Source of the DNA: Toxotes chatareus
Lineage: Eukaryota > Chordata > Actinopteri > Toxotidae
Reading direction: 5' to 3'
Assembly (NCBI GenBank): GCA_016801885.1
Contig: CM028892.1
Coordinates: forward strand, 11,168,114 to 11,232,113
Length of the DNA stretch: 64,000 nucleotides
The position numbers were made by a program, and so were the translations under genes. Under the pieces are notes generated by a model that was not told the DNA's origin, searched no databases, and worked only from the letters and a program-made list of their open reading frames with translations. Positions 13,690-27,586 of this stretch are shown here, in pieces. The stretch's first letter is position 1. Every line of letters starts with the position of its first letter.

Positions 13690-15754
13690 ACTCTACAAAT
13701 ACTAGTTTTCTCATCATTTGGGCTTTTGATGACACATAAAAGGAGCAGCAGTGCTGACTGCAAATTGTACTTCTTTTATTTTATTGCTGCTGTGTTCAGG
13801 GTGTAAAGGCGGAGGAGGTGGGGGTGCAGGGTTTCTGGTCTCGTCCCCGGGGTGTTACACTGGTGGCGGCTGGCCTAATTCCCCAAAATAGCTCATTGAT
13901 GGGGAATCAGGCAGAGTCAAAGCGATCGTGTGGAGATCTGATTGGAGCTGCTCGCGGCCCTGATGAGTGCTGAGGGCGTCGCTCTGCAGCGTGCCAGGAC
14001 AGAAACGTTTACCAGCTCTCTGCTCACTTTCCTGGGCTTCATCTTACACACAAATTAAAGTTTTACACAGAAGTGAGTGACTTTACTGCAGTTTTTTACT
14101 GTCGTTTAATCCTTTTACAGGCTGCAGGTAACCATTGATGACAGTAGAAGTATATGACCTACTTGAATATGACATATTTGTGGTAGTACCTGTGGAAGCT
14201 GGTGTAGTGTTAATAAAGTAGAACGACACTTGATTCCACCTTTTTGTCATGTTTCTCAGAAATGAGTCTTGATTCCAGGTGCAGTAGTGGAATCAGTAGT
14301 GGCAGTATTACAGGTAGTAGTGGTGGTCAGTGCAGGAGCAGTATCAGTAATCGTAGTAGTGGTGGTAGAATTATTGGTGTGAATAGTGTCAGAACAAGAA
14401 GTATTCATAAGTCAAATTAGTAGTAGTGGTGTTAGCAGTTTCAGTTTTGAGTAGTTCTGGCACTCACTCAGTTTAATGAGCTTTAATGAAGGAACAAACA
14501 ATAATATTGAGTCCAGGTAGAGGTCGGCCGTCTCTGCTGTGACAGTCACAGTGACACGCTGCACAGAGGGCTTCCTGCTACCCACTTCCCTGTGTTGGAA
14601 GCCATTTGCATGCCCTGTCACATGGCTGCTGATTGTAAAATTGTGAAATCAGAATTGAGCATTTGCATACAGGCCTGTTTCATTGACGCACTTTTGTGGC
14701 TCTCAACTTTACAGACTCGCGCGTGACCAAAACTACCTGTACAGTTATCAGTCAGTGAAAATAATCACTACAGCATTCTGCTTGGTCATATTCATAATGT
14801 GAAGCCGATGCCTCTGAAACACCAAATCAAAATGTTTGGTAGTTAGAAAACACCCTCTGGTAGGAAATTCACCATCACTTTTCTTAGACGTTGGGGATGT
14901 TTTGTATTTGTTTTCGAGTTCTGAGAGGTTCTTCCTTTCAAAGTCAACTAAAACTAGGAACCTCAAGATGAGTGTGAACCACAACTGGAGTATCTCCACT
15001 TTCGTCTGGTTTTCCTGCTGAAAAAGTGAAGACGTCTTCTGTCTCTTTGTGCCATGAAGCAGTGCCGCACATTTCTCAGGACCATCCCTCTGAGTCGGCT
15101 TCAACTTCAATCTATTATTAAACTATTAAAACCATTATTTTGCTGCACATCACATTCCAAAACTTTAATGCCTCATTGCATATAGACAAAATATGCATAT
15201 GGTTCACATATAACAGTGTATATGTGTAATATGTGCACAGCTGTACCTGTGGACACATTGTGCATACAGAATATATACCTGTATACAAACAGAAAAGAAA
15301 ATGTGCACACATACAAACAACCGCTGTAAGAAAGTAAACTACTGTCAATTTACAGGTATTCTATATAAATATTTGAACAGATATGCACATGCACATGTTT
15401 TTCATAAGCAAAATGAACATCTGAACACGCTGTGCATATATAGTATATGTTCAGAAAGGAGACACACATACATGTGAGCACAGTGTAACACAGGATGTTC
15501 ACATTTTACAGACATGCACAGTGTTTATGAAGAAAAAAGAAAAAATTCCAGAGAGTTTAAACCTGAGGCATCCTGTCCTGCAGTGATCAGTGTCAGCATC
15601 GATCCACTGCTGCTTCTCATTATACTGACTGTTCAGGATCAAATAAGATCCACAATAATAATTGAGTTTGAGAGCATGAAGTGTGCAAACTGCTGTGGCT
15701 CTCTGTGTCTCTGTGGGTGTTGAACCTGCCTGTGTTTGGTATTCCGTGCAGAAA

Positions 15755-15910
15755 GCCTCCCACGCCCCGTGTGTCCGCCCACGCGCGGATTTGCGTCACG
15801 CAGGGAGCAGCGTGGGCGAGAGAGAGAGAGGCTCTGTGGCAACCGCGCGGAATATCCCACTTTATTCTGCTGCCGCGTCAAGTGTGTGCGGTGAGGACGC
15901 GGCAAACAGG
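15755..15910. promoter_or_regulatory. CpG-rich element with paired EGR sites
   Basis: A CpG-rich block lies about 0.7 kb upstream of the inferred NAB1 first exon. It holds two exact EGR consensus 9-mers facing each other, CGCCCACGC at 15776-15784 and GCGTGGGCG at 15810-15818. A CRE-like TGCGTCA lies between them at about 15792. This could be the proximal promoter or an enhancer of NAB1. The motifs are seen directly; the assignment rests on distance and on the known biology of NAB and EGR proteins. Confidence 0.5.
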
Positions 15911-16267
15911 ACGCGGTGACAAAATAAGAGTCTTGAGCCAGAATCTGAACCCGCTGACAGTCTGCTTGGAGCGAAGACATGCTGGATAAAGCAGTCTGAC
16001 CTCCGCAGTGTTTCTAAAGTGGATCCCTTAAAAAGAAAAATCCCCTTTAGCGTTTAAAATCTAATTAGTTATGCAAATATTAAATAAGCAGAAGGTTCAT
16101 TATAAACCAACTGAGCCAGTGTAGTGAAATCACATCAGAGTATTTTGGTACAGTGCTATAGGTACAGCTCCTTGATTGATTCCTTGATGGAGTTCACTGT
16201 GTAATGCATACAGTAAACAATAACATCTCTGCGTGCTGTTTTATTTAATTTTACATTTTAATCTTGC

Positions 16268-16293
16268 TGTTGTTGTTGTTGTTGTTGTTGTTG
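16268..16293. repeat. (TGT)n microsatellite
   Basis: About nine TGT/TTG trinucleotide units lie just upstream of the inferred NAB1 first exon. Confidence 0.95.
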
Positions 16294-16469
16294 TAGGCAA
16301 ACATGGGACATTGAACTCAGTGTTTTGGATCCAGAGTTCATCAACCCAAAAGGATATGTAACTCTAACGTGAAGTTTGGCATCGCTGCATATTTAATCTC
16401 TGGATAAAATAACATGCACGTACACTCAAAAACTTGAATTCTCAACATGCTGCATGCGCAATACCAGTG

Positions 16470-17043
16470 CTTTTATTTTGTTAGGGCAAGCGGAAGTGTT
16501 CGTGACTGCGTGTGCGTCTTGACGCTGGTGAACAGTGAAGGGGAGTGGAGAGACGCTGGGAGAGGACTCAAACACTCACACACACTCACACTGACACACA
16601 CTCATCATACGCACACACACACGCAACACACAGTTGGAGGAAAAAGACGCACGAAGGTCAGCGGCTTTTTACCGACAATCTGCGCTTTTCTCTCTCTTTT
16701 CTCTCAGCAGCTGGAGAAAGAAAAAGTTTCCAGAGAGAGAGAAGGACAGGAGAGGAGTGTCGCTCGGTTTGAGCAAGCAAAGGCAAGCAGGCGCTCTTTG
16801 GCTTTTTCTTTGTTTTTTTTGTTTTTTTTTGCGTCTTGGAATTTAATTTTCAATTTCTTCTCTTGATTTTAGATTTTTGGTTTTACGCGCCCTGCTCCTC
16901 CGGTGGGAAACCTTCGTTGCGGGCTTTCTTTCTTTGCACAAATTGACACCCGGGGTTTGTGTTGATAAACAGTGAGGAAGAAGGAGAAAGAGAAGAAGAG
17001 GAACCAGACCAGGGCGGACCAAAGGGGGCCAAAAACTCACCAG
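16470..17043 (+). other. nab1: Probable non-coding first exon of NAB1
   Basis: This stretch is purine-rich, enriched in CpG, and ends in a clean donor (CACCAG then GTAGGC at 17044). No long conserved ORF is present. The next plausible acceptor on this strand is at 23065, two bases before the NAB1 start codon. Mammalian NAB1 also begins with non-coding exon sequence separated from the coding exons. The 5' boundary is a guess, since no TATA box or clear initiator fixes the transcription start. Confidence 0.4.
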
Positions 17044-17916
17044 GTAGGCAAAATGATTTAATCCTGCACGTTACTGCTGCTGCTGCTGCTTTATCTTCAA
17101 CACAGTCAGATCTGTGCAAAGAGAGCAGACCAGTGGCACCAGTTAATACAGGGATGTTACAGGAAATGCTTTCAAACTCGGGATTTACGCGCGACATTAC
17201 GGCGAGATAAAATAGCTGAGAAGTCATTACCGAGCACCACACACAGGCTCCAAGTCTCCGTTTGGACAGTATGGATCCTCTATAACACATGGAGATACCT
17301 TAAAGGAACATTAGAGGGAGGGAGAAACAGCTCAAAGCGCCAAGTGCCAATATGAACTCAGCACAGACAGACTTTCAGTCTCTGTTAGAATATAGAAATA
17401 CTGTAAGGCGTGAAAATACCTTACAGCGCATTAATAGTCACCTCTGTGCATAAGAAATGTATATTTATGAATATTACAGAGGTTAAATGTAATGAAGGGT
17501 GACAGTTTCATTGTAAACTCACAACTGAGCCCCATAGACAGACTATCAGTCATTATTAGAACCCTATAGATATACTGTAATATACTGTAAGGGGTGGAAA
17601 TAGCTCAAAGGACAACTGTAGCCACTCCTATGCATGATAAATGTATATAAATGTACATTATATGAATATTATTGGTGTTAAAGTACCATGAAGGGTGAGA
17701 GTGTCAGTGAAACTTGGTATTTAACACCACAGAGAAGTCACTGGAGGAATATTACAGCAATTCTTATATTTATGTCTATTTTTTAATTTATTTTTTCTTT
17801 CCACTCGTGTGCCAGTGTCACCTGAGCTGCTCATTTCTGTCATTTCTAGCTGCCATGAAGCCATTTTTTCAGCAGTCGTCCCTCAGTAAATTTCAGATAT
17901 GATCTTCAAGGGCTAT

Positions 17917-17956
<40 letters not shown>

Positions 17957-20900
17957 ATATGAACTCATGGTCATAGTGATGATTACGACATTATTGTTCT
18001 GCACTGAGAAATTGGGGAATTTCTCTTGAATCGCAGTGAAATCAATGCAGTCCTCATTTCTGTGAGGGAGGGCTGAGACAGCCCCGGGCTGCTGTGTGTC
18101 ACTTCACCTGGAAAACTACACACCAGCCTTTAGATTTGAATGAGTGTGTCTGTGTGTGTGTCATCTAAGTGTGTGTTTTTGTGTGTGTGCCATTGTGCCA
18201 GTGCATGCCTTGCTTCTCCAGGTGAAAAGCTGAACTCACTAAACTCGCTTTGTGAAGCAGGACTTCAATTAGAGCCTGCCACTCACAGCTGCCTATTACA
18301 CACACACACAAAGTATTACTGAAGCTGTTTTTTCCTCCCAAAGACAAAAACAGTGAAGCAGATTAATCCAGAGTGTGTGTTTCTGGGAACTCTGAGGTTC
18401 CTTAAAACTGCAGTACAGTGGGATTATTTTATTCCACAGACAGAGGTTTGTCTCTGCAGCCAACGGACAGTTTACTCGCTACATACACACAAGTTCACAC
18501 TGCAGCTCAGTATAGTTATCCGACACACACACGGCAGAAAACAAAAGCAACAATCTGTTTTTTATTATTATTGTATTTAGGGCTGCCGCTAACAAGTACT
18601 TCCATTGTTCATTAATCTGCCAAGTGTTGTCTTCTTTAATCAGTGAGTTGTTTTGTTTGAAAATAGTGGAAAATGCCAGTTGTAACATCGCGGAGCTCAA
18701 GGTGACAAACTCACAGAGACAGTTTTATCTGAGCATCCGATTTCTTATCACACGTCTCAGAGAAAAGCATCAGCTCTTCACATTGAAGAAGCCAGAGGGT
18801 GGGATCACTGAGCATTTGGCATTTCTGCCTGAAAATGACGCTTCATTCGTTGTCAGTTAGTGATTAATGGATTGTTGAAATATCTCCAGGTAAACGTCCC
18901 TGCACACTGATCTCTAAGGTTCATACTGCACCACGTTGGTGTGATAAACTGCTGAAATCAGATCGTCCTGTTGGATGAATTCCTGCTAAATCCTGGTGCT
19001 CTCAGAGCGTCGTAAAGCATCTGACACCTCCTCCTGTTGCACCTTTTCAAAATCCACTGGCCAATTTTTCCATCTTTATGAAACCGACAATCGCAGCGTC
19101 TTATTGCTGCGATTGGTTCGTTGTTCGTAAAATCAATCTTTCAAACTTAAGCTTCAAACTTAAGAGGTGTTTCCCAAAAGCAATGTGACTGACGATGCTC
19201 TTAGTAACAACCACAGATGAACGAGTGACTGAGGAAGTGTAGGCTTTTATCATGAACTCCAGCGTTGGCACTTCTTCCCTCTCCTTGCTCCGTGTTTTCT
19301 TTTCAGGTTCCACGTCTTCTTTTTTCTTTCTGTTTACTGTGGGGATGTTTTGTGCCACATGCCTAAAAACAGCAGCTCTGACACAGAAGTGATGCCAGAA
19401 TGACTTTCACAACAGATGACGTGTACGTGCATGAAGCTTATAGGAAGCATCAGTGCTTTATCTTAGGTCTGATGTGAGTTAAAGAGTACCGTCTGCCTGG
19501 AGCAGCAGCTTAATCAATAAAAGTTTACTTTATGAAAACTTCCACCCAGCAGCATGAATCATGGAGGGCAGCGAGCTGAGAGCTGTAGACCGTTCACTGC
19601 TCACTCTACAGCTCTGAGTGGAAAACATTTCTTTGTGTCTTTAATACATAGCATCGTTTACAGACAGTTAAATATTCAGATAGACTCTGAAATGTATTCA
19701 GCACCATCTCAGCTGCTTCTTGGAAAGCGAGGAGGAATTTAAGAGCGTTGATAGAAACGCTTTTAGAAAAGGCTTTTTTAGAAAACCCTGTTCACTCCTG
19801 TGATCGATTGTTATCGGGAAACAGAGTTTACTCTGCAGAGGTGTGAAAACAGAATTTCTACTCACTCAATCTCACTTAAGCTTTCTTTTTTCATTCTCCA
19901 CAAGCGTCCGAACGTCTTTGAGGAAAGACTGTCTGAAGGTGTGACTCCTTAAGTCTCACCTGTCTGTGTGATGGCAGGCTTTCTGCCCACCTGTGAGTTG
20001 GACCGTTCAGAGCACCGGGTGATGCTGTCACATCAGAGTACCTGTAGAATGAACGGGATCGGCTACGCTCACATCCCTGCCACGCTGTGCACGTTTGGCG
20101 ACTGGACTTTTGAGTTAGTTTGTGAACAGGAAACAAAAACATACGCAAACAGACAATTTCTCATTCATCTTCCATTGACCATCCGTGATGTATAGACTCT
20201 AGCACAAAGCCACACAGTGTTTTTGCTTTTTCCAGTTAGCTGCAACATTCAGCTGAATGGCCTAAATCCAACAGAAGCAGAACAGTTACGGCTGCTTGAT
20301 GTGAGAAATACCTGCGTTTACTTTATTGCTAAAGCATCTGATAGCTGCTTGGATGTAATTGGGAGATTCTGGTTCATAATTAAGCTAAATTGTGAGATGA
20401 GTAAAAATATCCAGCCTGGGTTTTAATGGGGGTCGTGTTCAGATTTCAGTTTCCTCCCATCGTTTGAGTCTGAAATGTGTTGAACTTCAGGAAATGAAAT
20501 CTTTTTCCATTGGTTTTCAGTTGAGTTGGTTGTTCTTGTGCTAGCTGACACATCTTTCTGCTCATGCTTTACATGGTACTTCCTCCCTTGCATGACTTTA
20601 CCTTTGCCATATTACTTTTGCTGTATCACTGCTTTCTCTCACAGGTCTCACTCGGGTTTGCCGTAAACTTTGCACTAACTGACGCAGATGTAGATGGAAA
20701 TTCAGCCTGTTGAGCAACTGAAAAGTTTGTTCTGTGGAAACCGTGAGATTATTTCTGACTGTCACGTTTTACCTGTGAATTCTAACATCCCAGACGTCTT
20801 ATTTTAACTACGCTTCGACTTTTGCATATTTTGAATTTTGAAGCAGAAGAAGGATGTGATGCTGTAGCTTTAATGAGCGCCACACGGATCCTCCCAGTGC

Positions 20901-22785
20901 CGAACTGTCAAACTCCCAAACTTTATTTCAGGACAGTATTTAACCCTGGTTTTTATTTTAGAAGTCTGTGTTTTCAGATTTTGTTGATTCGAGCAGCTAA
21001 AACGGAGAAAAAAGGAAGTAAGTTTCTGTCTTTACCTGGTTTTCTGAGTGACTCTGTTTGGTTTGTACAGATGAGGAGGGTAAATTTAATGTTGTAGCAC
21101 TGTATTTCATTGTATTTCAGTTGGAAGCTGACCTCTGTGGGTTTCAGATCAGCATCTGGACATATTACAGATGTGGACATGGATAGACCTCTGTTGTTTG
21201 TGAGAGCCAAAAAATGAATCACTGTTTAACTCTGAGCAGATAATCCTGGGTTTACTTTAACGTTTTAGAAAGACAGATGAGGGAAACCCTGAACGAGAGA
21301 CTGCGTTAAGTTATGGAAACTATTTTGGAAGTGACCTTTGCCTTTCCAGTGTGTCACAGTAACCTCCATTAGTAGTAGTAGTATTTGTGGTTTTGGTAGA
21401 AATGAAACCTAAGGTATTGATGCTATATGTCACTGTGTGAGTCACTGTCCTCTCTCAGGCAGCATTTCGTTCAGGCTGAGTCGAGGCCTGCCTGGCTCCC
21501 TGGGCTGAGGCTCTCTGGGCCTATTCTGGGCGAGGCGAGCCCACCACCTACACATCCTGCAGGGGTGGAGAGAGGCATGTGGTCCTCCCAGCAACCCGGG
21601 CCTGCTGACTGCCACTCCTCTGTTAGCTAGGCTTCCGCAGGGCCTCACATGCACATAGGAAGAGTCAGAAACAAGCCTCTTTCAGATCTCCACAGTTGCT
21701 TTCTTTCAGTTTAAGGTGGCAAGTGACAAGAGTTTGGCACGGATCTGAGTGTTTCTCTGCTCTGTAAGCGTCGAGATTGTAGGCAGAGTGAGTGACGGCG
21801 TCGCTTTCGAAGATAAATACCAATCTGACGGGCTGTCAGGCCAGCCAACAGCCAAACATCCCAACCAGAAAAGGTTTTCACCCACAGGCTCTGGCAACTG
21901 TGGAATCTCATGCATGTAGAAACACAGTGACGGCTAAAATAGTAGATTAAGAATACCACCTTTACTGCATTTTATCACTGTGTGTATTCAAGCAGAATAC
22001 AACATTTAAGGACTGAGAGAAATATCTTTCCTCTGTTGTAGGTCAGTGCTCTACAGGTATAAGAACCACTGAAATAGCCCCGTTAAAGGCAGTTTTATAG
22101 TGTGTACATCATGAACATTTTCATCTTCACACACCTGAAAAGATGTCGATTATCAAACAGGTGCAAAGCAAAAGACTCAAACATCCTACCAGTGCCGTTC
22201 AAGCTAAAAATGTTTGGCACTCTTCACAGAAAAGTCGACAGATTTAACCTTTTCACGCACCTGTGGAGACCTGATAAACTGAAATCATGCATCTGCCAGG
22301 AATAGTGTGTACAGTACAAATCTGTGTACATTTTTCATATGAATGTGTCTCCATGTCAGTTGTCAGTGATAAGTTGGCAGCAGAATCAGGTGGGACATGA
22401 AATAACTAGTAAAAAGACCAGAGCAGGTTTAGGTTAGTAATTCTAAAATAGAGTTCAGTGTTTTTTTTGTGTGTGTGAAGTTACAGGTTCTGTTGGTTTC
22501 TATGTGCTATCTGTTGTTTTGCAATAATGAAAGAAAATAATCTTTTACCGACAGAGGAACTCAGATGTGAGACTCTCGGTGTCCTGGTTGGATCTCTGCT
22601 TTTCTAACTTGTCCATAAAGAACAACTTGGTTTTTTCTCGCCATTTGGTGCTCAGCAGGAGGATTTCAGGCCCTGCAGGCAGCAAATGACTTATCTGACA
22701 TTTCCACATCTGAAATTTTGAAATGCTGAACAAGTTATTCAGATAATTTGAAGTGCAAACACATATTCCAGTTTCAGTATGGTCA
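17044..22785 (+). other. Probable NAB1 intron 1
   Basis: No coding sequence is recognised on either strand. The stretch contains an AC microsatellite at 17919-17954, further short CA runs near 18130-18310, and otherwise AT-rich unique sequence. It would be the bulk of the intron between the inferred non-coding exon and the first coding exon. Confidence 0.4.
17919..17954. repeat. (AC)n microsatellite
   Basis: A pure AC run of 18 units lies within the probable first intron of NAB1. Confidence 0.95.
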
Positions 22786-22787
22786 GC

Positions 22788-22948
22788 TTTGAAGGAATAC
22801 TACTGGGTAAGCGTTAGATGTTCACCACTCCCATGTCTGTGCATTAAATGTGAAGCTGAAGCCAGATTCAATTAGCTTAGCTTAGCTTAGCACAAAGACA
22901 GGAAACAGGGGAAACAGCTAGCCCTGCTCTGTCTAAATGGCTGCAGGC
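22788..22948 (+). mobile_element. Fish interspersed repeat fragment (AGCTTAGC family)
   Basis: The stretch carries signature words of a repeat seen very often in introns of spiny-rayed fish: GAAGGAATAC, CATGTCTGTGCATTAAAT, a triple TTAGC tract, CACAAAGACAGGAAACAGGG, and AAACAGCTAGCC. Recognition is from memory of the family, not from a search. The copy is shortened and mutated. It ends about 120 bases before the acceptor of the first NAB1 coding exon. Confidence 0.55.
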
Positions 22949-23067
22949 TGTAGCTTAGAGAGAAGCAAGAGAGTAAATGAGCTTAAAGAAGAGACCTGTC
23001 TGTTAAGTTTTTGCTCACATTTCCTTTTAAACCTAAGGTTTTATCAACATGTTGTCCTCTCACAGGT

Positions 23068-26000
23068 ATGGCGGCGGTGTTGCCGAGAACCCTGGGTGAG
23101 CTGCAGCTCTACAGGATCCTGCAGCGAGCAAACCTGCTCTACTACTATGAGGCCTTCATCCAGCAGGGCGGCGATGACGTGCAGCAGCTATGCGAGGCCG
23201 GGGAGGAGGAGTTCCTGGAGATCATGGCCCTCGTCGGCATGGCCAGCAAGCCGCTGCATGTGCGACGCCTGCAGAAGGCGCTGCGAGACTGGGTCACCAA
23301 CCCGGCAATCTTCAACCAGCCGCTCACCTCCCTGCCTGTCTGCAGCATCCCCGTCTACAAGCTGCCCGAGGGCTCGCCCACGCTGCTCAACGCTCAGGAC
23401 CGAGCCAACACAGCCAGCGTCAAGATGCCCAAAGCCGTGGCAGCCGCCTGCTCAGATCCAGGGAAGCTGGACGTGGCACGGGACAAAGTGTCAGCTGGGT
23501 CGCCCCTGCAGGGCAGCAGCGAGGCGCGATTCTGGTCGGGCCACAGCAACGACAGCGAGCACAGCCTGTCGCCGTCGGACCTCGGCTCCCCATCCTCGCC
23601 CAGGGACGCTCTGGAGGCTCTGGATGCTGCAGCTGTCCAGTCGGTCCTGGAGTGTGTGGACAGGATGGCACCTGGACTTCCTAAAACAGACCTGGCTGAG
23701 GTTAAAGAGCAGCTGAAGAACAACAAAAAGCTTGCAAAGATGATCGGACACATCTTTGAAATGAGCGACGATGACCCACGGAGGGAGGAGGAGATTCGTA
23801 AATACAGCGCCATCTATGGACGCTTTGACTCCAAGAGGAGGGACGGCAAACACCTGACACTGCACGAGGTGATAAATATCCATTTTACTGAAACTCTTGA
23901 AGAATGAATTGATCTTTTGCTCCTTTAGGTTTCTGTTTTCTGAACTAAAGTGACTCGTGTGTGTGATGTGTAGCTGACGGTGAACGAGGCGGCGGCTCAG
24001 CTCTGTATGAGGGACATGGCTCTGCTCACACGCCGAGACGAGCTGTTCGGACTCGCCCGGCAGATTTCCAGAGAGGTCACCTACAAATACACCTACCGCA
24101 CCAGCAAGTAAGAGCGAGCATACGCCTGCTCACACTGAGTTTGTCTCTGTCCGATGTGAACATGGTCTATGAGTGAATCGTGTGTCCATGTGTCCTTGAT
24201 GTTTTTCCAGAATCCGGTCTGGATTTGTAGTGACCACGCTGCCATGATTGTCAAAGAGTTAATCTCTCTAACAGTTCCTGTCAAATGAAGATGAAGACCG
24301 TCAAGTGGTTCTGAGTAATAAAAGTGTTTTTCCTCCTGTTTCTCTGCAGGTCTCGCTGTGGAGACAGAGACGAGCCGTCCCCAAAAAGGATAAAAACAGA
24401 GGTAAGGTTAAAGCTGTGCAGTGGGGACAGTAATGGTTTTACACACAGGAAGTAAAAGTTGGGTAGATAACGTGCAGTGTTGCTACAGCTGATGTTTCTG
24501 CACCACAGTTATTCTCTATTGTCTGATTTTATCCTTTTAATTGTGAGAATATTCCTTTTTCCTCATGTGATTGCAAACTGAATATGTTTGGGTTTTGGTC
24601 TCACAGTCTTTTCTGTGTGACCTTTGACCTCCTTCCTTTTGGCTTCAGTGTTGTGCAGATACCTGAAGCCTGTAAGTGTGAAGAGTGAGTGCAGGCAGAT
24701 GGAGCTGCTCTGCAGTTACCACAAACAGAACGGACAGAGCAGCAGCAGCAGCCTTGAACAGAGTACAAAGCGATCTCTCAGCGTTCATCTCCTGACACTC
24801 TTGGCTGAGAGTTTTCCATGAGCTCTGAATGGCTCCTCTCAGTTTGTAAACCCATGATCGAAAACATGTGGCGGCCGCGAACTCTGCAGGGATTTTAACC
24901 ACAGCGAGGAGCTACAGATGCACCGACACCTGCTCACTAACACGACTCTGAGCTCCTAAAGGACGGAGTTTCCTGCCAGATTCACTTTAACGACGCTGTT
25001 CTGCAGAAACAAAACTTCCACAAATTCCAGTTTGTTTGTCAGTTGTTTTATCATCAAAGGAAATTCAGATGTCTATTAATAATATCTTATTTTAAGCGTT
25101 AAATAAAAAGATCACCCACATATAAAAAATAAAAAAACAGCAACACAGTGATTGTTGATGGAAACAACCCTGAGCATAAGACTGAACTCAGTAACTTCAT
25201 CTTGCCAGTAAATTGCCCAGAAATGTAAAAGCGCGTTCCTCTGTGCTCTCGACACCTTCAGGAGAACTTCTTCGACATCCAGGAGGCGCTGCAGGCCATC
25301 CACATGAGGCAGGAGATGCTGAGGGAGCAGCTGGCCTGCGCCAAGTTGAAAGGAGAGGAAACCGTGGGGCGAAATCTGCAGGTGGGCCGACCGATACTAA
25401 TACCGAAAGAAACTGACGTGTAACTGACGAATAGGCGGATCAATAAATGGGCACAGTCAGTGTAAACGTGAACATCAGAGGCGTGTCTGCTCAGCTGTCG
25501 AGTTTAAAGGATCCTCAGCAGCTGATACAGCGACACATATTTCCATGTCAGCAGATGTTTGTGGCAGCAGGATCCAGTTTGATCCCAGTAATGGTCTTTA
25601 TTGGTTTCCATGCTTCTGCTGTGGCTTGTTCCTAATTAGAGCCAGAGTGTAGGAGGAGAGCTTTATGATAACTCATTACCCAGAACACACATCCATGTGA
25701 ACTATGTGTGTGTGCTCCTTCACATCTTCATGCATGTCGAACATATGTCTTGTCTCATGTATATTTGTGTGTGAATCCGTTAGTGTTTGTGCGGCTGCAG
25801 TTACACTTGTCATTGTGATGTGATTTTGAGAAATCGCATTCAGAGGAAGAAGCGATTTCATGGCTGCGTTCACACCGCCGGCCTTCTGAACATCCCATAA
25901 TAATCTAAACTGACAGTGATGTGCAGACTGACAATAACCACACATCACTGCTGTTTTTATTCCCCAACATTTCAGCTCCAGTTTGGATGAAACTGAGGTG

Positions 26001-27550
26001 ACAGCTGTTTGTCATTCATCCTCCGTGTTCATGTTCACTAACTGGATTAACTGGACTCGTTTTTAATAATGGATGTTCTCTGATTGTCAGAAGTAACACG
26101 ACTTTTCATTGTAGTGGATGAAGTCGATTTTTCAATATATAACTTTTATTTACCTAATACCTTTTCAAAATAGGAGTCACAAAAATAAAAGTAATAATAA
26201 TAATAATAGAGTTAGAATGAATTAGGATAGCACATCATAAAAAAGATGAAAGGGATAAAAAAGAAAAACAGTTGAAGCCAAAAGCCAATCATCAAAGATC
26301 TGAAAGGAACAGACACACAATCAATAGTTAGTTATTTGCCACAATTAGAGCTTAAAATGAAGAAGAACAGGAAATGTATGTAGGTGTGTACATCTTTTTC
26401 CTGCCTGTGTTTTTATTTATGCAGTAATTATTATTGATATTATTTATTATCTTTACCACTGTCGGTGTCATATTTATGTGCTCATGTTAAAAAACTAATA
26501 TTTGGTTTTATTTACCAGCATCATCCACAAACATCCAGTGTGGATTTAGGTCCAGTTCTAGTAGAAAGGTCTCAGTAGTGGTTTGTATCTCCCACTCATT
26601 CAGTTCATTTCCTGTCCTATCAGGTCCATGGGTAAAACTGATCAATCATTGTTTTCTCATGGAAAGTCACTGAGCTTTGGCTCTTCGTGTCTTTGAGTCA
26701 GAGGACACGTCTTACTCCCCAGAGTCCATTTGCATGTTTGCTGATTTACAGTGGATATGAAGTCAGACTAACAGCCTGTCACAGCATCAAAACTTGAAAA
26801 ATTAATCCTGAGTGCACATTGTTTGCGTCCGTCAGATGCAGCTGGATCGTCTGCTGGCGAGGCAGATGGAGATCCTGCAGGACGCCGCCGTTCAGGAGCG
26901 ACTCCAGGCTCTGGACTGGAGGATCCCCCCCGCCGCTTTGAAGTACCTCAACGACGCCCAGAACACTAACGGAGCCACTGCCGACGCCAGCAGAGACAGC
27001 CAAGGTGAGAAACCAGCCGGTACAGGTGTGATTCATGTGTGTGGTGGAACAGAGAGTCATAATCAACTGATGATCAATCTTACTTTACTTTCAAAGTTCT
27101 TGTTTCTAACTTCTTTAGCAGCTGTGGCTTTTCCAGACACAACATGATGAGGCCGGTGTGTGGACACAAACTTGGCCCTGGAAGCTGCGGGTGCAGGCTT
27201 CAGCCAAATCATTGCCCATTGTTTGGTCTTTAATCTGAATCTGAGCCTAATTTGACTTGATCTTTTTGGAAGTGCTGATTTGAGGAGATTTATTCCATGT
27301 CATAAATGCCACGGGACGAGTGCACGGCTCCGTGGAGGGAAACATCACCTATAGGAGCAGATTTTCCAAATAAGACGCATCATTATTCAGGATCTTACTT
27401 CTCCTCCGGGCCTCATCTCATTTTCATCCTTTTCCTCCCTCACCCACTCCTGACAGCTCATTATAACGCTGTTCCCACAAATCCCACAATGCACCTGTAA
27501 TTATCACGCCCACGTCTGTTTACCTCCAGCCAGTTGCCCGGAGGGGGGCG

Positions 27551-27586
<36 letters not shown>

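Larger units (their letters stand above)
11420..15690. other. Gene-free stretch upstream of NAB1
   Basis: I see no protein-like exon. The stretch contains a CA microsatellite at 12985-13021, another at 13667-13689, and a decayed GTA/GTG trinucleotide region at about 14280-14430. A GC-richer block at 13800-14010 has non-repetitive sequence and might be a conserved element. That needs comparison with other fish to judge. Confidence 0.4.

Noticed and set aside
23011..23067. Upstream in-frame Met extending NAB1 by 19 residues
   Set aside because: The extra codons include the pyrimidine tract and CAG of the acceptor at 23065, and NAB1 proteins start at MAAVLPRTLGELQLYRIL.
22937..23883. Long ORFs overlapping NAB1 exon 1 in other frames and on the minus strand
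   Set aside because: They are shadows of a GC-rich coding exon; only the NAB1 frame matches a known family and continues through matching splice phases.
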